DNA of 64,000 bases, taken from assembly GCA_014896315.1 (NCBI GenBank), contig JADBKP010000013.1, forward strand, positions 1 to 64,000. Direction: 5' to 3'. The translations under genes were made by a program, and so were the position numbers. How positions within the stretch are numbered: the stretch's first letter is position 1; every line of letters starts with the position of its first letter. Origin of the DNA: Limnochordales bacterium. GTDB taxonomy: Bacteria; Bacillota; Limnochordia; Limnochordales; DUMU01. This document shows positions 45,548-56,140 of this stretch, piece by piece. The notes under the pieces were generated by a model. It ran no database searches and was not told the origin of the DNA. It worked only from the letters and a program-made list of their open reading frames with translations.

Positions 45548-46444
45548 GTGAGACTGGCGGGGTTATCTGTTGCGGTTCTGGGTGGGGATCAACGGGAGGC
45601 TGAGCTGGTGAGGTCGCTCCTGGCGGAAGGAGCCCGGGTTAAGCTGGCTGGTTACCCGGAGCGACCTGACTGGCAGACAGCAGAGCGATGCGAGAGCGTG
45701 GAGACAGCTCTCACTGAGGTACAGGCCGTCATCGCCCCCATGACCGGGGTTGACGAATCCGGGTTCATCCGGGCTGTACCCGATGGCCGGAGTCGCTTGC
45801 GGCTCTCCGAAGCGGAATTGCGGCTGCTTGTGCCCGGAACTCCTGTTCTGATAGGTACTGCCCGGCCGGCCCTGCGCGAGGCGTGTGCGCGGGCTGGTTT
45901 ACGCCTGGTGGAGCTGGCGGAAGTCGACGAGATAGCCATCCTTAACTCGATACCCACTGCCGAAGGAGCGGTATATCTTGCTATGGGAGAGCTTCCCATC
46001 ACGCTGCATGGCAGCCGCGCAGTTGTGGTGGGCTTCGGACGCACCGCGCAGACGCTGGCCCGCCTGCTGCACGCCATGGGCGCTCATACGACCGTGGTGG
46101 CGCGCGATCGGGCTCAGCGGGCGAGGGCCTACGAAATGGGGATGATTCCCCGTCGGTTTGAGGAGTTGCGGGAGGCGGTGGCCAGCTGCCACGTGGTCTT
46201 CAACACGGTGCCGGCTCTTGTGATCACCGAAGAGGTGCTGCGAGCGATGCCTCCGGGTACTCTCGTGATCGACATTGCCTCCGCCCCCGGTGGGACGGAT
46301 TTTGCTGCGGCAGAACGGTTGGGTATATCTGCCATCCTCGCTCTCGGGCTTCCCGGAAAAGTTGCTCCCAAAACAGCCGGACAGATCCTGGCGCGCACAG
46401 TCCCCGACCTGTTAGGGGAGATGCTGCCTGCCGCTGGTCGTTGA
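45548..46444 (+). CDS. dpaA: Dipicolinate synthase subunit A
   Basis: With DpaB makes dipicolinic acid, the spore-core calcium chelator, from the DapA product. The 298-residue product has an N-terminal domain (SVAVLGGDQREAELVRSL) and a Rossmann domain (AVVVGFGRTAQTLARLLHAMGA). It also has VFNTVPALVI and IDIASAPGGTDF, which are typical of SpoVFA. The start is GTG 45548 behind GGGGGGAG. The 173-nt gap from dapB contains a candidate sigma-K promoter. Confidence 0.95.
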   Translation: MRLAGLSVAVLGGDQREAELVRSLLAEGARVKLAGYPERPDWQTAERCESVETALTEVQAVIAPMTGVDESGFIRAVPDGRSRLRLSEAELRLLVPGTPVLIGTARPALREACARAGLRLVELAEVDEIAILNSIPTAEGAVYLAMGELPITLHGSRAVVVGFGRTAQTLARLLHAMGAHTTVVARDRAQRARAYEMGMIPRRFEELREAVASCHVVFNTVPALVITEEVLRAMPPGTLVIDIASAPGGTDFAAAERLGISAILALGLPGKVAPKTAGQILARTVPDLLGEMLPAAGR

Positions 46445-46480
46445 ACGCCTCTTGGCATAAGCAGACGGGGGTGTGCGAGC

Positions 46481-47083
46481 ATGCGGCTGGAAGGCAAGCG
46501 AATCGCGTTCGGGGTTACAGGCAGCCATTGCAGTCTCGAAGAGGTGTTGCCTCAGATCAGGCAGTTGCGGGATGAAGGGGCGGAGGTGACGGCGGTCTTC
46601 TCTTATTCCGTCCAATTCACCAGGACGCGGTTTGGGAGCCCGGAGGAGTGGAAGCAGGCGTTCACGGAAGCTTGTGGCCGTCCCCCGATTACGGAGATCG
46701 TTGAGGCGGAACCGATCGGCCCCAAGCATCTCTTTGATGCGATGGTGATCTCTCCCTGTACCGGAAATACTCTGGCCAAACTGGCCAACGGTATCAATGA
46801 CACGCCGGTGCTGATGGCGGCCAAAGCGATCGTCCGTAACGGTGGCCCGGTGGTTCTGGCCATTTCCACCAATGACGCTCTGGGCAACAATGCCAAGAAT
46901 CTGGGCCTTCTCCTCAACATGAAGAATATTTACTTTGTCCCCTTCGGACAGGATAATCCGGAGGAGAAGCCCAACTCGCTAGTAGCCGCCTGGGATCTCC
47001 TGGTGGATACGCTGGTCGCGGCTCTGGCCGGCCGTCAACTGCAGCCAATCCTGGTGGAGAGAGCTCGGCGGGCGGTGCGATGA
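46481..47083 (+). CDS. dpaB: Dipicolinate synthase subunit B
   Basis: Flavoprotein-like partner of DpaA. The 200-residue product has RIAFGVTGSHCSLEEVLPQI, MVISPCTGNTLAKLANGI and FVPFGQDNPEEKPNSLVA, all characteristic of SpoVFB. ATG 46481 follows GGGGGTG. Completes the dipicolinate synthase with dpaA 36 nt upstream. Confidence 0.95.
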   Translation: MRLEGKRIAFGVTGSHCSLEEVLPQIRQLRDEGAEVTAVFSYSVQFTRTRFGSPEEWKQAFTEACGRPPITEIVEAEPIGPKHLFDAMVISPCTGNTLAKLANGINDTPVLMAAKAIVRNGGPVVLAISTNDALGNNAKNLGLLLNMKNIYFVPFGQDNPEEKPNSLVAAWDLLVDTLVAALAGRQLQPILVERARRAVR

Positions 47084-47144
47084 AAGGGGCGACGCCAGCA
47101 GGCGGCAGCGGGTGGTAGCGGATGGCAGACAGGGGTGGTAAGGT

Positions 47145-48197
<1,053 letters not shown>

Positions 48198-48245
48198 AGG
48201 GGGCGGGTCCGGGTTGAGCACGTTGGAGGAAGTGATGGCGGCGTG

Positions 48246-49706
48246 ATGGAAAAGGGCCAGGCGCAAGAGAGACCTGTTCTGATCCAGAAGTTTGGTGGCA
48301 CATCGGTGGCCACAGCGGAGACGCGAGCTCAGGTGACCGGTCATGTACGCCAGGCGCTGCAGCAGGGGTACGCGCCGGTGGTCGTGGTATCGGCCATGGG
48401 GCGGGCAGGCGCTCCATATGCCACCGACACGCTGCTCAGCCTGGTTCAGGATATTGCCCGGGATACCTCTCCACGCTCCCTGGATCTGCTGCTCTCCTGC
48501 GGTGAAACCATCTCGGCAGTGATCATGGCAGAGACTCTCCGGGTGGCCGGCATTCCTGCCGTTCCGTTTACGGGTGCGCAGGCGGGTATCATTACCGATA
48601 ACCAGTTTGGGTCGGCCCGCATCTTGCGCATCCAGCCGGAGCGGATCTGGCAGGCGTTGAGCCAGGGGATCGTTCCGGTAGTGGCGGGCTTTCAGGGGGT
48701 GACGGAGAGCGGTGAGATCACCACCCTGGGGCGCGGGGGAAGTGACACTACTGCCGCCGCGCTGGGTGTAGCACTGCGGGCGGTGGAAGTACAGATATTC
48801 ACGGATGTGAACGGTGTGATGACCGCCGATCCGCGGATTGAACCGGATGCGCGTACTCTACGCACCATCTCTTATCGGGAAGTGATGGAGATGGCACAGC
48901 TGGGTGCCAAGGTGATCCATCCGCGGGCAGTGGAGATCGCCATGGAGGGCCGGGTGCCGCTCAGGGTCTTGGCCACCGGCAGCCGTGCTCCCGGCACGTT
49001 GATCGTGGACGCACGGGAGATGGCGAAGCGAAGCGGTGAACCCGTCACCCCCGTCGAAATCCGTTCTGACCGGGTGGTGCGGGCGGTCACCCAGATGGGC
49101 GAAATGGCCAGGGTAGTGCTGACAGATGTGGGGGGAACAACAGACCCGCAAACCCTGGAGATCTTCACCAGCCTGGCGGCGGGTGGCATCAGTCTTGACA
49201 TGATCCAGGTAGAACCGGGCAGAATCGCGTTTGCCATCGATGCGTCCCGGGTCGGCCTGGCTCGCTCCATTCTCCTCGGCCTGGGACACCGGCCGGCCAT
49301 CGAGTCCGGTTTTGTGAAAGTTTCTGCCGTCGGTGGCGGCATGCAGGGAGTGCCGGGGGTGATGGCCCGAATACTGCGGGCACTGGCGGATGCTAACGTG
49401 ACCGTGTATCATACGTCTGACTCTCATGTCAACATCTCTTGTCTGGTGCGGTCCGGCGATATGGCTATGGCTGTGCGGGCGCTGCATCGCGAGTTTCTCC
49501 TTGACGCCGAAGATGACCCCCCTTCGCCGATGGCGCAGACGGTTCGCCCGACCGCAGCGCTAACGCGGGATGACAGGGAAAAGAGAAATGGCTACAGTCA
49601 GGTACCGGTGCGCATCGAGGCAGCTCAGGCCAGGGAGCAGGCGGGACGGGTTGGCACAAGCAGCACGAGAGAGGGGTCCGACGAGCATGCAACCGGTGTT
49701 TGGTAG
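48246..49706 (+). CDS. lysC: Aspartokinase (DapG type)
   Basis: Phosphorylates aspartate, the first step of lysine, diaminopimelate and dipicolinate synthesis. The 486-residue product has QKFGGTSVA (residues 12-20), the kinase domain and two C-terminal ACT domains ([18 protein letters not shown]), which normally bind lysine or meso-diaminopimelate. A polar tail of about 65 residues after the second ACT domain is unusual, and its last codons overlap dapA by 20 nt. ATG 48246 overlaps the stop of a four-codon frame (48235-48246) that has its own GGAGGA, so the start may be reached by reinitiation. Confidence 0.93.
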   Translation: MEKGQAQERPVLIQKFGGTSVATAETRAQVTGHVRQALQQGYAPVVVVSAMGRAGAPYATDTLLSLVQDIARDTSPRSLDLLLSCGETISAVIMAETLRVAGIPAVPFTGAQAGIITDNQFGSARILRIQPERIWQALSQGIVPVVAGFQGVTESGEITTLGRGGSDTTAAALGVALRAVEVQIFTDVNGVMTADPRIEPDARTLRTISYREVMEMAQLGAKVIHPRAVEIAMEGRVPLRVLATGSRAPGTLIVDAREMAKRSGEPVTPVEIRSDRVVRAVTQMGEMARVVLTDVGGTTDPQTLEIFTSLAAGGISLDMIQVEPGRIAFAIDASRVGLARSILLGLGHRPAIESGFVKVSAVGGGMQGVPGVMARILRALADANVTVYHTSDSHVNISCLVRSGDMAMAVRALHREFLLDAEDDPPSPMAQTVRPTAALTRDDREKRNGYSQVPVRIEAAQAREQAGRVGTSSTREGSDEHATGVW

Positions 49707-50574
49707 ATTGATCACGGCAATGGTAACTCCTTTTGACAAGGATCTGGCCGTCGACTACGGCCGGGCGGCGGCCCTGGCCAGGCGGCTGGTGGAGACCGGT
49801 TCGGACGGGGTGGTGGTCTGCGGCACAACCGGCGAGTCGCCCACTCTGACCCGTGAGGAGAAGCTCAACCTCTTTCGCACTGTAGCGGAAGCCATCGGTG
49901 GAAAGGCGATGGTGATTGCCGGCACAGGGACAAACTCAACCCGTGACACTATCGAGTTGAGTCAGGCGGCGGAGAAGGCCGGTGTAGACGGTCTGCTCCT
50001 GGTAGTTCCTTATTACAACAAGCCTCCCCAGGAGGCACTCTACCAGCATTTCCAGGCCGTGGCCCGGTCTACCAGCCTGCCGATCATGCTGTACAATGTT
50101 CCCGGTCGCACCGGAACCAACCTGGCCCCGGAGACGGTAGCCCGGCTGGCCGAGATAGAGAACATCCGGGCCATCAAGGAAGCGGCCGGCAATCTCGACC
50201 AGGTTTCAGAATTGCGCCGGCTGGTACCTGACGACTTTGCCATATACTCCGGTGATGATTCGCTCACTCTGCCCATGCTGGCCCTGGGGGCGGCCGGGGT
50301 GGTGAGTGTCGCCTCCCACCTGGTTGGCAGGCGGCTTCGGGAGATGATCGATTCGTTCCTGGCAGGGAAGGTAGCAGAGGCAACTCGCATCCATCTGGAA
50401 CTCTTCCCGCTTTTCCGTGCACTCTTCTTGACAACCAATCCCATTCCGGTCAAGCGGATGCTGCAGCTGGTGGGTGAGGATATGGGTGGCCTGCGTCCGC
50501 CCCTTATGCCTGCCACGCCGGCGGAGACCGAACGCCTGCGCGCGGTGTTGCAGCAGCTGGGATTGATCTCTTAG
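49687..50574 (+). CDS. dapA: 4-Hydroxy-tetrahydrodipicolinate synthase
   Basis: Condenses pyruvate with aspartate semialdehyde; its product feeds both DapB and DpaAB. The 295-residue barrel has GTTGESPTL, the catalytic Tyr in YNVPGRTG and the Schiff-base Lys in [11 protein letters not shown] 49687 starts [17 protein letters not shown] as in the family; in-frame upstream starts lie inside lysC. RNase J follows after 48 nt. Confidence 0.96.
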   Translation: MQPVFGRLITAMVTPFDKDLAVDYGRAAALARRLVETGSDGVVVCGTTGESPTLTREEKLNLFRTVAEAIGGKAMVIAGTGTNSTRDTIELSQAAEKAGVDGLLLVVPYYNKPPQEALYQHFQAVARSTSLPIMLYNVPGRTGTNLAPETVARLAEIENIRAIKEAAGNLDQVSELRRLVPDDFAIYSGDDSLTLPMLALGAAGVVSVASHLVGRRLREMIDSFLAGKVAEATRIHLELFPLFRALFLTTNPIPVKRMLQLVGEDMGGLRPPLMPATPAETERLRAVLQQLGLIS

Positions 50575-50622
50575 GAAGCAACAGCAAGGCAATGATCTCA
50601 GTCTAGGCAGGTGGAGGCTGAT

Positions 50623-52296
50623 TTGAGCCATCAGCAGCAAGAGAGCCTCTCGCTGATCCCCATGGGGGGAGTTGGCGAGATCGGAAAGAACATGTGGCTT
50701 CTGGAGTACGGCCGCGACATCATCGTAATAGATGCCGGCGTCGAGTTTCCTACCGAAGAGATGCTGGGGATTGACCTGGTCATCCCCGACATGAGCTACC
50801 TGGAGGACAAGAAAGATAGAATCAGAGGCTTGCTTCTCTCGCATGGGCACGAGGATCACATCGGCGCCGTACCCTACTTCCTCCACCGTTTTCCCCAGGT
50901 ACCCGTCTACGGCACGAACCTCACCCTCGGCTTGCTGGAGAACAAACTGGCCGAACATGGTCTCGCAGGCCGCGCAGATCTTAGGCAAGTAAAACCGGGT
51001 GATCGGGTAAGTCTGGGGGCGGTGGAAGTAGAGTTTATTCATGTCAACCACAGCATCCCCGATGTTGTCGCTATGGCCTTCCGCACTCCCGTCGGAGCGG
51101 TGTTGTACGCTACTGATTTCAAGTTTGACCAGACTCCCATCGACGGGCGGCAGACCGATTACTACCGCCTCGTACAGCTTGGTGCTGAGGGCCTTCTCGT
51201 ACTGATGTCCGACAGCACCAACGCCGAGCGCCCGGGGTTTACCTTCTCTGAACGGGTGGTAGGCGAGACGCTCAGCGAGGTCTTCCGGGATGCTGACGGT
51301 CGGGTACTGGTGGCTACCTTTGCTTCCAACGTCCACCGCATCCAGCAGGTGATCGACGCCTCGATCTGTTACGGCCGTAAGGTAAGCTTCGTCGGCCGGA
51401 GTATGATCAACGTGGTGCGGATCGCCCGCGAGCGCGGATACCTGCGAATTCCGGAGGGCCTTCTGGTCGATGTCTCCGAGGTAGGAGACCTGAAGCCCCA
51501 TGAGATTACTATCATCACTACCGGTTCACAGGGGGAGACTACCGCCGCCTTGACCCGCATGGCCATGGCGGAGCACCGTCTCGTGGAGATCATGCCGGGG
51601 GACACCGTCATTATCTCGGCCAATCCCATTCCCGGTCATGAACGCTCCATCGGGAATATCATCAACCACCTCTTCCGCCTGGGGGCCAAGGTGATCTACC
51701 ATGCTGTCTCGGGAGTACACGCCTCCGGCCACGCCAGCCAGGAAGAGCTGAAGCTGATGATCAACTTGACCCGGCCGCGCTTTTTCGTACCCATTCACGG
51801 TGAGTACCGGATGCTGGTGCGCCATGCGGAGCTGGCCGAGGCGGTCGGCATACCCAAGCAGAACATTCTCATTCCCGAGTTGGGCGACCGCATCGTGGTC
51901 ACTCGCGACAGGTTGATCCGGGGAGAGCGCGTGCCCTCCGGCCAGGTTTATGTAGACGGGCTGGGAGTGGGAGATGTGGGCAATGTTGTCCTGCGGGACC
52001 GCCGGCTGCTCGCGCAGGACGGTATACTGATGGTGGTAGCCAGCGTGAACCGGCAGACCGGCGAGGTGGTGGCAGGTCCGGACATCATCTCCCGCGGCTT
52101 TGTCTACATGAAGGAGTCGGAGGCACTCCTTGAAGAGATGCGACAGAAGGTCAAAGAGGTGCTGGATGAGTGCCAGCGGGAATCGATGACGGAGTGGGGG
52201 CTGATCAAGAACAACGTCAGGGACCTTCTTTCCGCGTATGTGTGGGAGAAGACGAAACGCCGGCCGATGATCCTTCCCATCATCATGGAGGTCTGA
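50623..52296 (+). CDS. rnj: Ribonuclease J
   Basis: Metallo-beta-lactamase RNase with endo- and 5'-exonuclease activity in mRNA decay and rRNA maturation. The 557-residue product has SLIPMGGVGEIGKNM, the metal motif SHGHEDHIGA (residues 73-82), the beta-CASP region (VLVATFASNVHRIQQVID) and the RNase J C-terminal domain. TTG 50623 follows GGTGGAGG by 5 nt; GTG 50611 is also in frame. The dapA-rnj order is as in Bacillus (rnjB). Confidence 0.94.
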   Translation: MSHQQQESLSLIPMGGVGEIGKNMWLLEYGRDIIVIDAGVEFPTEEMLGIDLVIPDMSYLEDKKDRIRGLLLSHGHEDHIGAVPYFLHRFPQVPVYGTNLTLGLLENKLAEHGLAGRADLRQVKPGDRVSLGAVEVEFIHVNHSIPDVVAMAFRTPVGAVLYATDFKFDQTPIDGRQTDYYRLVQLGAEGLLVLMSDSTNAERPGFTFSERVVGETLSEVFRDADGRVLVATFASNVHRIQQVIDASICYGRKVSFVGRSMINVVRIARERGYLRIPEGLLVDVSEVGDLKPHEITIITTGSQGETTAALTRMAMAEHRLVEIMPGDTVIISANPIPGHERSIGNIINHLFRLGAKVIYHAVSGVHASGHASQEELKLMINLTRPRFFVPIHGEYRMLVRHAELAEAVGIPKQNILIPELGDRIVVTRDRLIRGERVPSGQVYVDGLGVGDVGNVVLRDRRLLAQDGILMVVASVNRQTGEVVAGPDIISRGFVYMKESEALLEEMRQKVKEVLDECQRESMTEWGLIKNNVRDLLSAYVWEKTKRRPMILPIIMEV

Positions 52297-52309
52297 GAGA
52301 GGTTTGAGC

Positions 52310-53158
52310 ATGGAGGCGAGGCCACGGATCGGTGCCCATCTCAGCGTGGCTGGCGGCGGCCTGGCCGGCGCGGCGGTGCGGGCACGCGAGCTGGGCGCCG
52401 ACATTTTCCAGTATTTTCCCAAGAACCCCCGTAGCTACCGCCCGAAAACGGTTGATAAGGATGAGCTGCGCCGCCAGGCCGACCAGGCCGCCCGGCTGGG
52501 AATAGAGAGTGTGGCGCACTCGCCGTATGTTACCAATCTCTCCACCGTTGACGAAAACCTGGCACGGCTGACGCGAGATTCCATCGTCAACGACCTGGAG
52601 ATTGCCGGAGCCTGCGGGAGTGCGTACCTTATCGTTCACTGCGGCAGGTATGTGGAGGCGGGGGCTGAACGCGGCAGGGAGGCAATGGTTGCTGCGGTCC
52701 GGGAAATCCTCAGCCGCTACGAGGGTGATTGCCGGCTGCTGCTTGAGAATACCGCCGGTCAGGGTACCGAGCTCGGGCAGACGCTGGAGGAACTGGCGGA
52801 GCTGGTCCGGGTGATAGGTGTAGATGAGCGGCTGGGGATCTGTTTTGACACCTGCCATGCCTATGCCGCGGGGGTGCTCGATTTCGGCGATCTCGACGGT
52901 TTTGTGCGCAAATGGTACGAAACCGGTATGGACAAGCTAGTGAAAGTGATCCACCTCAACGACAGCAAATACGGATTCGCTTCGCACAAAGACCGGCATG
53001 AGTATCTGGGGCGGGGAATGATAGGCCGGGAGAATCTGGCTCGTTTTCTGCGCCGTCCCGAGTTTCGGACGATCCCCTGGTTGATAGAGACACCGGTGGC
53101 GGATGAAAGCGAATACGCGGGGGAGATCTCTCTTGCCCGCGAGTTGGCAGGTGAGTAG
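52310..53158 (+). CDS. nfo: Endonuclease IV (AP endonuclease)
   Basis: Cuts DNA at abasic sites in base excision repair; in spore formers it helps repair spore DNA. The 282-residue product keeps the tri-zinc motifs: HLSVAGG, VAHSPYVTNLS, LIVHCGR, LLENTAGQG, CFDTCHAYAAG, VIHLNDSK and KDRHEYLGRG. ATG 52310 follows GAGAGAGG. It sits 13 nt after rnj, and the next gene starts 5 nt after its stop. Confidence 0.94.
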   Translation: MEARPRIGAHLSVAGGGLAGAAVRARELGADIFQYFPKNPRSYRPKTVDKDELRRQADQAARLGIESVAHSPYVTNLSTVDENLARLTRDSIVNDLEIAGACGSAYLIVHCGRYVEAGAERGREAMVAAVREILSRYEGDCRLLLENTAGQGTELGQTLEELAELVRVIGVDERLGICFDTCHAYAAGVLDFGDLDGFVRKWYETGMDKLVKVIHLNDSKYGFASHKDRHEYLGRGMIGRENLARFLRRPEFRTIPWLIETPVADESEYAGEISLARELAGE

Positions 53159-53163
53159 TGGGT

Positions 53164-54054
53164 ATGTCAGAACCGGAGGTTTTCCTGAACGGCGAGTGGA
53201 TGCCGCACAGCCGCGCCCGGGTGAGCGTAGACGACCGTGGCTTTGTCTTTGCCGACGCCATTTATGACGTCCTCAAGGCGTACCGCGGCTTTCCGTTTGC
53301 CCTTGAGCGCCACCTGGACCGGTTGGAGAGGAGCGCGGCCGCGGTGCGGTTGCGGCTGCCGGTGGGGCGGGCGGAACTCAAGCGGCTCGTCCTCGAGTTG
53401 CTTGAGCGGAACGGTCTTGGCCGGAAGGCAGACCGGGACGCCATGATCTACATTCACATAACTCGGGGCGTCGCCCCCCGCAATCATCTTTTCCCGGCCG
53501 GGGTCGAACCAACCTTCTATCTTTATGCCCGAGAGTTGCCACCCTGGCCCGAGTGGATGTTCAGCGAGGGGGTCAAGGTGATCACTCTGCCGGATCGGCG
53601 CTGGGAGCTATGCCACATCAAGACAACCGGGCTCCTGTACAATGTGCTAGCCCGGCAGCAGGCATACGAGGCAGGGGCGTGGGAAGCGGTACTTGTGCGG
53701 GACGGGAAGGTGACCGAGGGGAGTCACACCAACCTGTTTGCCGTGGTCGACGGCGTCCTCCGCACTCATCCGACTGGCCCGCACATCCTGCCCGGGATTA
53801 CCCGCAGTGTAACGCTGGAGGTGGCGGCAGCGCTTGGGATTCCCGTGGAAGAGCGGGCGCTCGACCTGGATGAGCTACGCCGGGCCGAGGAGGTTTTCCT
53901 TACCGGCACCACCATTGAGGTACTCCCGGTTAGGGAGGTAGACGGCAGGCCCGTAGGGCAGGGGCGGCCGGGAGTGGTGACCCGGCGTCTGCGGCAGGCT
54001 TTCCTCGAGTCGGTCGCTTTCCGGAAAGCGCACCCCTCGCCAGCTGGCTGCTGA
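53164..54054 (+). CDS. dat: D-amino acid (D-alanine) aminotransferase
   Basis: PLP-dependent class IV aminotransferase, probably interconverting D-alanine and D-glutamate for peptidoglycan. The 296-residue product has the fold-type IV pattern VSVDDRGFVFADAIYDVL, the PLP Lys K153 in CHIKTTGLLYNVLA and GKVTEGSHTNLF, closest to D-amino acid rather than branched-chain enzymes. ATG 53164 is chosen; GTG 53158 is two codons earlier and touches the nfo stop. A terminator follows at 54078. A 4-amino-4-deoxychorismate lyase is a less likely alternative. Confidence 0.85.
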   Translation: MSEPEVFLNGEWMPHSRARVSVDDRGFVFADAIYDVLKAYRGFPFALERHLDRLERSAAAVRLRLPVGRAELKRLVLELLERNGLGRKADRDAMIYIHITRGVAPRNHLFPAGVEPTFYLYARELPPWPEWMFSEGVKVITLPDRRWELCHIKTTGLLYNVLARQQAYEAGAWEAVLVRDGKVTEGSHTNLFAVVDGVLRTHPTGPHILPGITRSVTLEVAAALGIPVEERALDLDELRRAEEVFLTGTTIEVLPVREVDGRPVGQGRPGVVTRRLRQAFLESVAFRKAHPSPAGC

Positions 54055-54077
54055 TCCCCGCCCGACGCAAGAGAAGG

Positions 54078-54130
54078 GGTTGGCTGAACCGGCAGCGAAT
54101 AGAGTCAGCGCCGGTAGCCAGCCTTTTTGT
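54078..54130 (+). terminator. Terminator after dat
   Basis: GGTTGGCT (54078-54085) pairs with AGCCAGCC (54116-54123, one G-T pair). An inner CCGGC/GCCGG stem adds to it, and TTTTT follows. It closes the long run that starts at the M16 gene. Confidence 0.85.
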
Positions 54131-54164
54131 TACTGCAGCTGGTAACGCATGGAGGTGTTTTTTC

Positions 54165-54935
54165 GTGAGTGCGCAGAAGTATTGGGAAGCAGCCGCCGGT
54201 ATCCTGGCCAGGATCCGGGAAACCCAACAGGAGGCGGTGGAGAGGGCGGCCACTTTGATGGCCGACGCCATTGCCGGCGGCCACTGGGTGCGGATTTTCG
54301 GCAGCGGCCATTCGGTTATCCCGGCCATGGACATTTTCCCTCGGTATGGTAGCTTCGTCGGGTTTTATCCCCTGATCGACCCCCGGCTCACCTGGACGCA
54401 GGTGGTTGGACCGGGAGGGGCGCCGGAGCTGCTCTGGCTTGAGCGGCAAGAGGGTTATATCCAGAACTTCCTTAAGGCATTTCCTCTTTCGCCGGAAGAT
54501 GTCATGTTGATCTATTCTCATGGCGGGCTCAACGCTGCACCGGTAGAAGCGGCCTTGTACGCCCGGGAGGCGGGTATGAAGGTGGTGGCCGTCACGTCGG
54601 GCGAAAATCACCGCCAGGCCAGAGCCACGCACTCGTCCGGTAAGAAGTTGGGTGACCTGGCAGACGTTCTCATCGATAACTGTGTGCCGCTGGAGGATGC
54701 GCTGGTGGAGATACCCGGCCAGCGGGAGAAGGTGGCCGCCGGTTCGACTCTGGCAATTGTGGCAATCTCTATGGCTCTGGTGGCCGAGACCGCCCGGCGC
54801 CTGGCCGAAAGGGGAGTCTATATGCCCACCTTCGTCTCACCCAATCTCGAGCCAGATCCCGCCCATAACCAGGCGGTCTTCCAGGCTTTCGCGGAGCGGG
54901 CCCGCCGCACGGCGGTGGCCAGCACCGGTAAATGA
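54165..54935 (+). CDS. SIS-domain sugar-phosphate protein (UPF0309-like)
   Basis: The 256-residue product is a SIS-fold protein of the UPF0309 type: ETQQEAVERAATLMADAI, RIFGSGHSVIPAMDIF, LERQEGYIQNFL, and SSGKKLGDLADVLIDNCVP. These proteins are thought to bind or isomerise phosphosugars, and often lie beside sugar ABC transporters and kinases. The usual SNSGRN reads SHGGLN here. GTG 54165 has GGAGG about 10 nt upstream. Its stop overlaps an in-frame ATG of the ROK gene, so the two are probably co-translated. The substrate is unknown. Confidence 0.82.
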   Translation: MSAQKYWEAAAGILARIRETQQEAVERAATLMADAIAGGHWVRIFGSGHSVIPAMDIFPRYGSFVGFYPLIDPRLTWTQVVGPGGAPELLWLERQEGYIQNFLKAFPLSPEDVMLIYSHGGLNAAPVEAALYAREAGMKVVAVTSGENHRQARATHSSGKKLGDLADVLIDNCVPLEDALVEIPGQREKVAAGSTLAIVAISMALVAETARRLAERGVYMPTFVSPNLEPDPAHNQAVFQAFAERARRTAVASTGK

Positions 54936-54979
54936 GCGGGAGATCACCGCAAGGGAACGGAGAGGGTGCTCGGAGGAGA

Positions 54980-56059
54980 ATGGATGATCACGGCTGGGTC
55001 GTCGGCGTCGACATCGGCGGCACAAAGATAGCAGCGGCAGCGCTTACGTCTGGAGGAGAATGGCTGGCCCGGGCCCGTCCCCGGGCCGTCACTCCTGACG
55101 ACGGCGAGGCTTGCTTCGAATCCCTCCGGCAGGTCGTAGGCGAAGTCGTGGACTGCGTGGCCGCAAGTCCGCGGGCGATCGGTGTGAGCATGGCAGCGGT
55201 TGTGGATCGGAGGACAGGGACGGTGATCTGGGCGCCGAACTTGCCGGCCTGGGATGGCTTTCCCCTGGCCGAACGTCTCCGGTCCGAGTTTGGCTCTCCG
55301 GTTTTCGTCGACTTCGACGGCCATATGGCGTTGCTTGGCGAGTACTGGTTGGGTGCGGGGCGGGGAGTGAGAAACGTTTGCATGATGGTGGTGGGAACGG
55401 GCATCGGCGGAGGGCTGATTGCCGATGGACGGTTGATCCGGGGAAGCTGCGGTATTGCTGGGGCTTTTGGCTGGATGGCAGGAGAAGGTCTGGCTGACGT
55501 CGGTCTTCAGATGGCAGGTGGTCGCAGAAGAGCCGAACCTTATCCGGGCTGGAGCTGTCGGTGGCCGCAGATTGGCTGGCTGGAGAGCCTTGCGGCCGGC
55601 CCGGCCATCCTGGCCCGGGCCGTGCATCTTGCGCGGCAGGGGTTTGCCACCAACGAGAGCACGGGAGGGGACACGCAGGCTGCTGCATTCGATGCCAGCT
55701 GCACCGGCCGTTACCCGGATACCCGGGCAGTCTTTGCCGCTGCTCGGAGCGGCGATCCTATCGCCTCCCGGGTTGTTGCCGAGACGGGATGGCTTTTGGG
55801 CCTGGTCGCAGCGAATGTCGCTAGCTTCTTTGGGCCGGAACGGTTCATCCTGGGAGGGGGAGTCGGAGAAGAGGCCGATCTGCTGCTTCCTCCCATGCGT
55901 GCTGCTGTTGAACGATTTGCCCAGCCTCATGCCGCCCGCCGGATGGAGCTGACCGCTGCCAGTCTGGGAAACGGGGCGGCTCTGGCCGGTGCTGCCCGCT
56001 TGGCCTGGGAGGCGATAGGAGTTCTGCCTGCGGCAGCCTTTGGGACCGGATCGGAATGA
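54980..56059 (+). CDS. Atypical ROK-family sugar kinase-like protein
   Basis: The 359-residue product has the ROK phosphate-binding motif DIGGTK (residues 11-16), GTGIGGGLI (139-147) and the catalytic-type Asp D113. Other signatures are altered. The NDAN box reads FDGH, AGExGH reads AGAFGW (E to A162, H to W165), and the zinc motif CxCGxxGCLE reads CRWPQIGWLE (only C193 kept; Trp at 195 and 200), with E202 retained. It is therefore a zinc-less ROK protein whose substrate or activity has probably changed. There is no N-terminal DNA-binding domain, so it is not a repressor. ATG 54980 follows GGAGG; ATG 54932 overlaps the SIS stop. Confidence 0.82.
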   Translation: MDDHGWVVGVDIGGTKIAAAALTSGGEWLARARPRAVTPDDGEACFESLRQVVGEVVDCVAASPRAIGVSMAAVVDRRTGTVIWAPNLPAWDGFPLAERLRSEFGSPVFVDFDGHMALLGEYWLGAGRGVRNVCMMVVGTGIGGGLIADGRLIRGSCGIAGAFGWMAGEGLADVGLQMAGGRRRAEPYPGWSCRWPQIGWLESLAAGPAILARAVHLARQGFATNESTGGDTQAAAFDASCTGRYPDTRAVFAAARSGDPIASRVVAETGWLLGLVAANVASFFGPERFILGGGVGEEADLLLPPMRAAVERFAQPHAARRMELTAASLGNGAALAGAARLAWEAIGVLPAAAFGTGSE

Positions 56060-56078
56060 TTCTCCAATCCTTTTCATA

Positions 56079-56107
56079 TTGCCTGAAGTGAGGCTCCGTG
56101 CTAAAAT
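56079..56107 (+). promoter_or_regulatory. Promoter of the glycerophosphodiesterase gene
   Basis: TTGCCT (56079-56084), a 17-nt spacer and TAAAAT (56102-56107), with TGC just before the -10 box (extended type). It lies 34 nt before the chosen start codon and separates this gene from the ROK gene. Confidence 0.55.
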
Positions 56108-56140
56108 TTGGACAGAATTCCTGGTCAGGGAGGCGGAATT

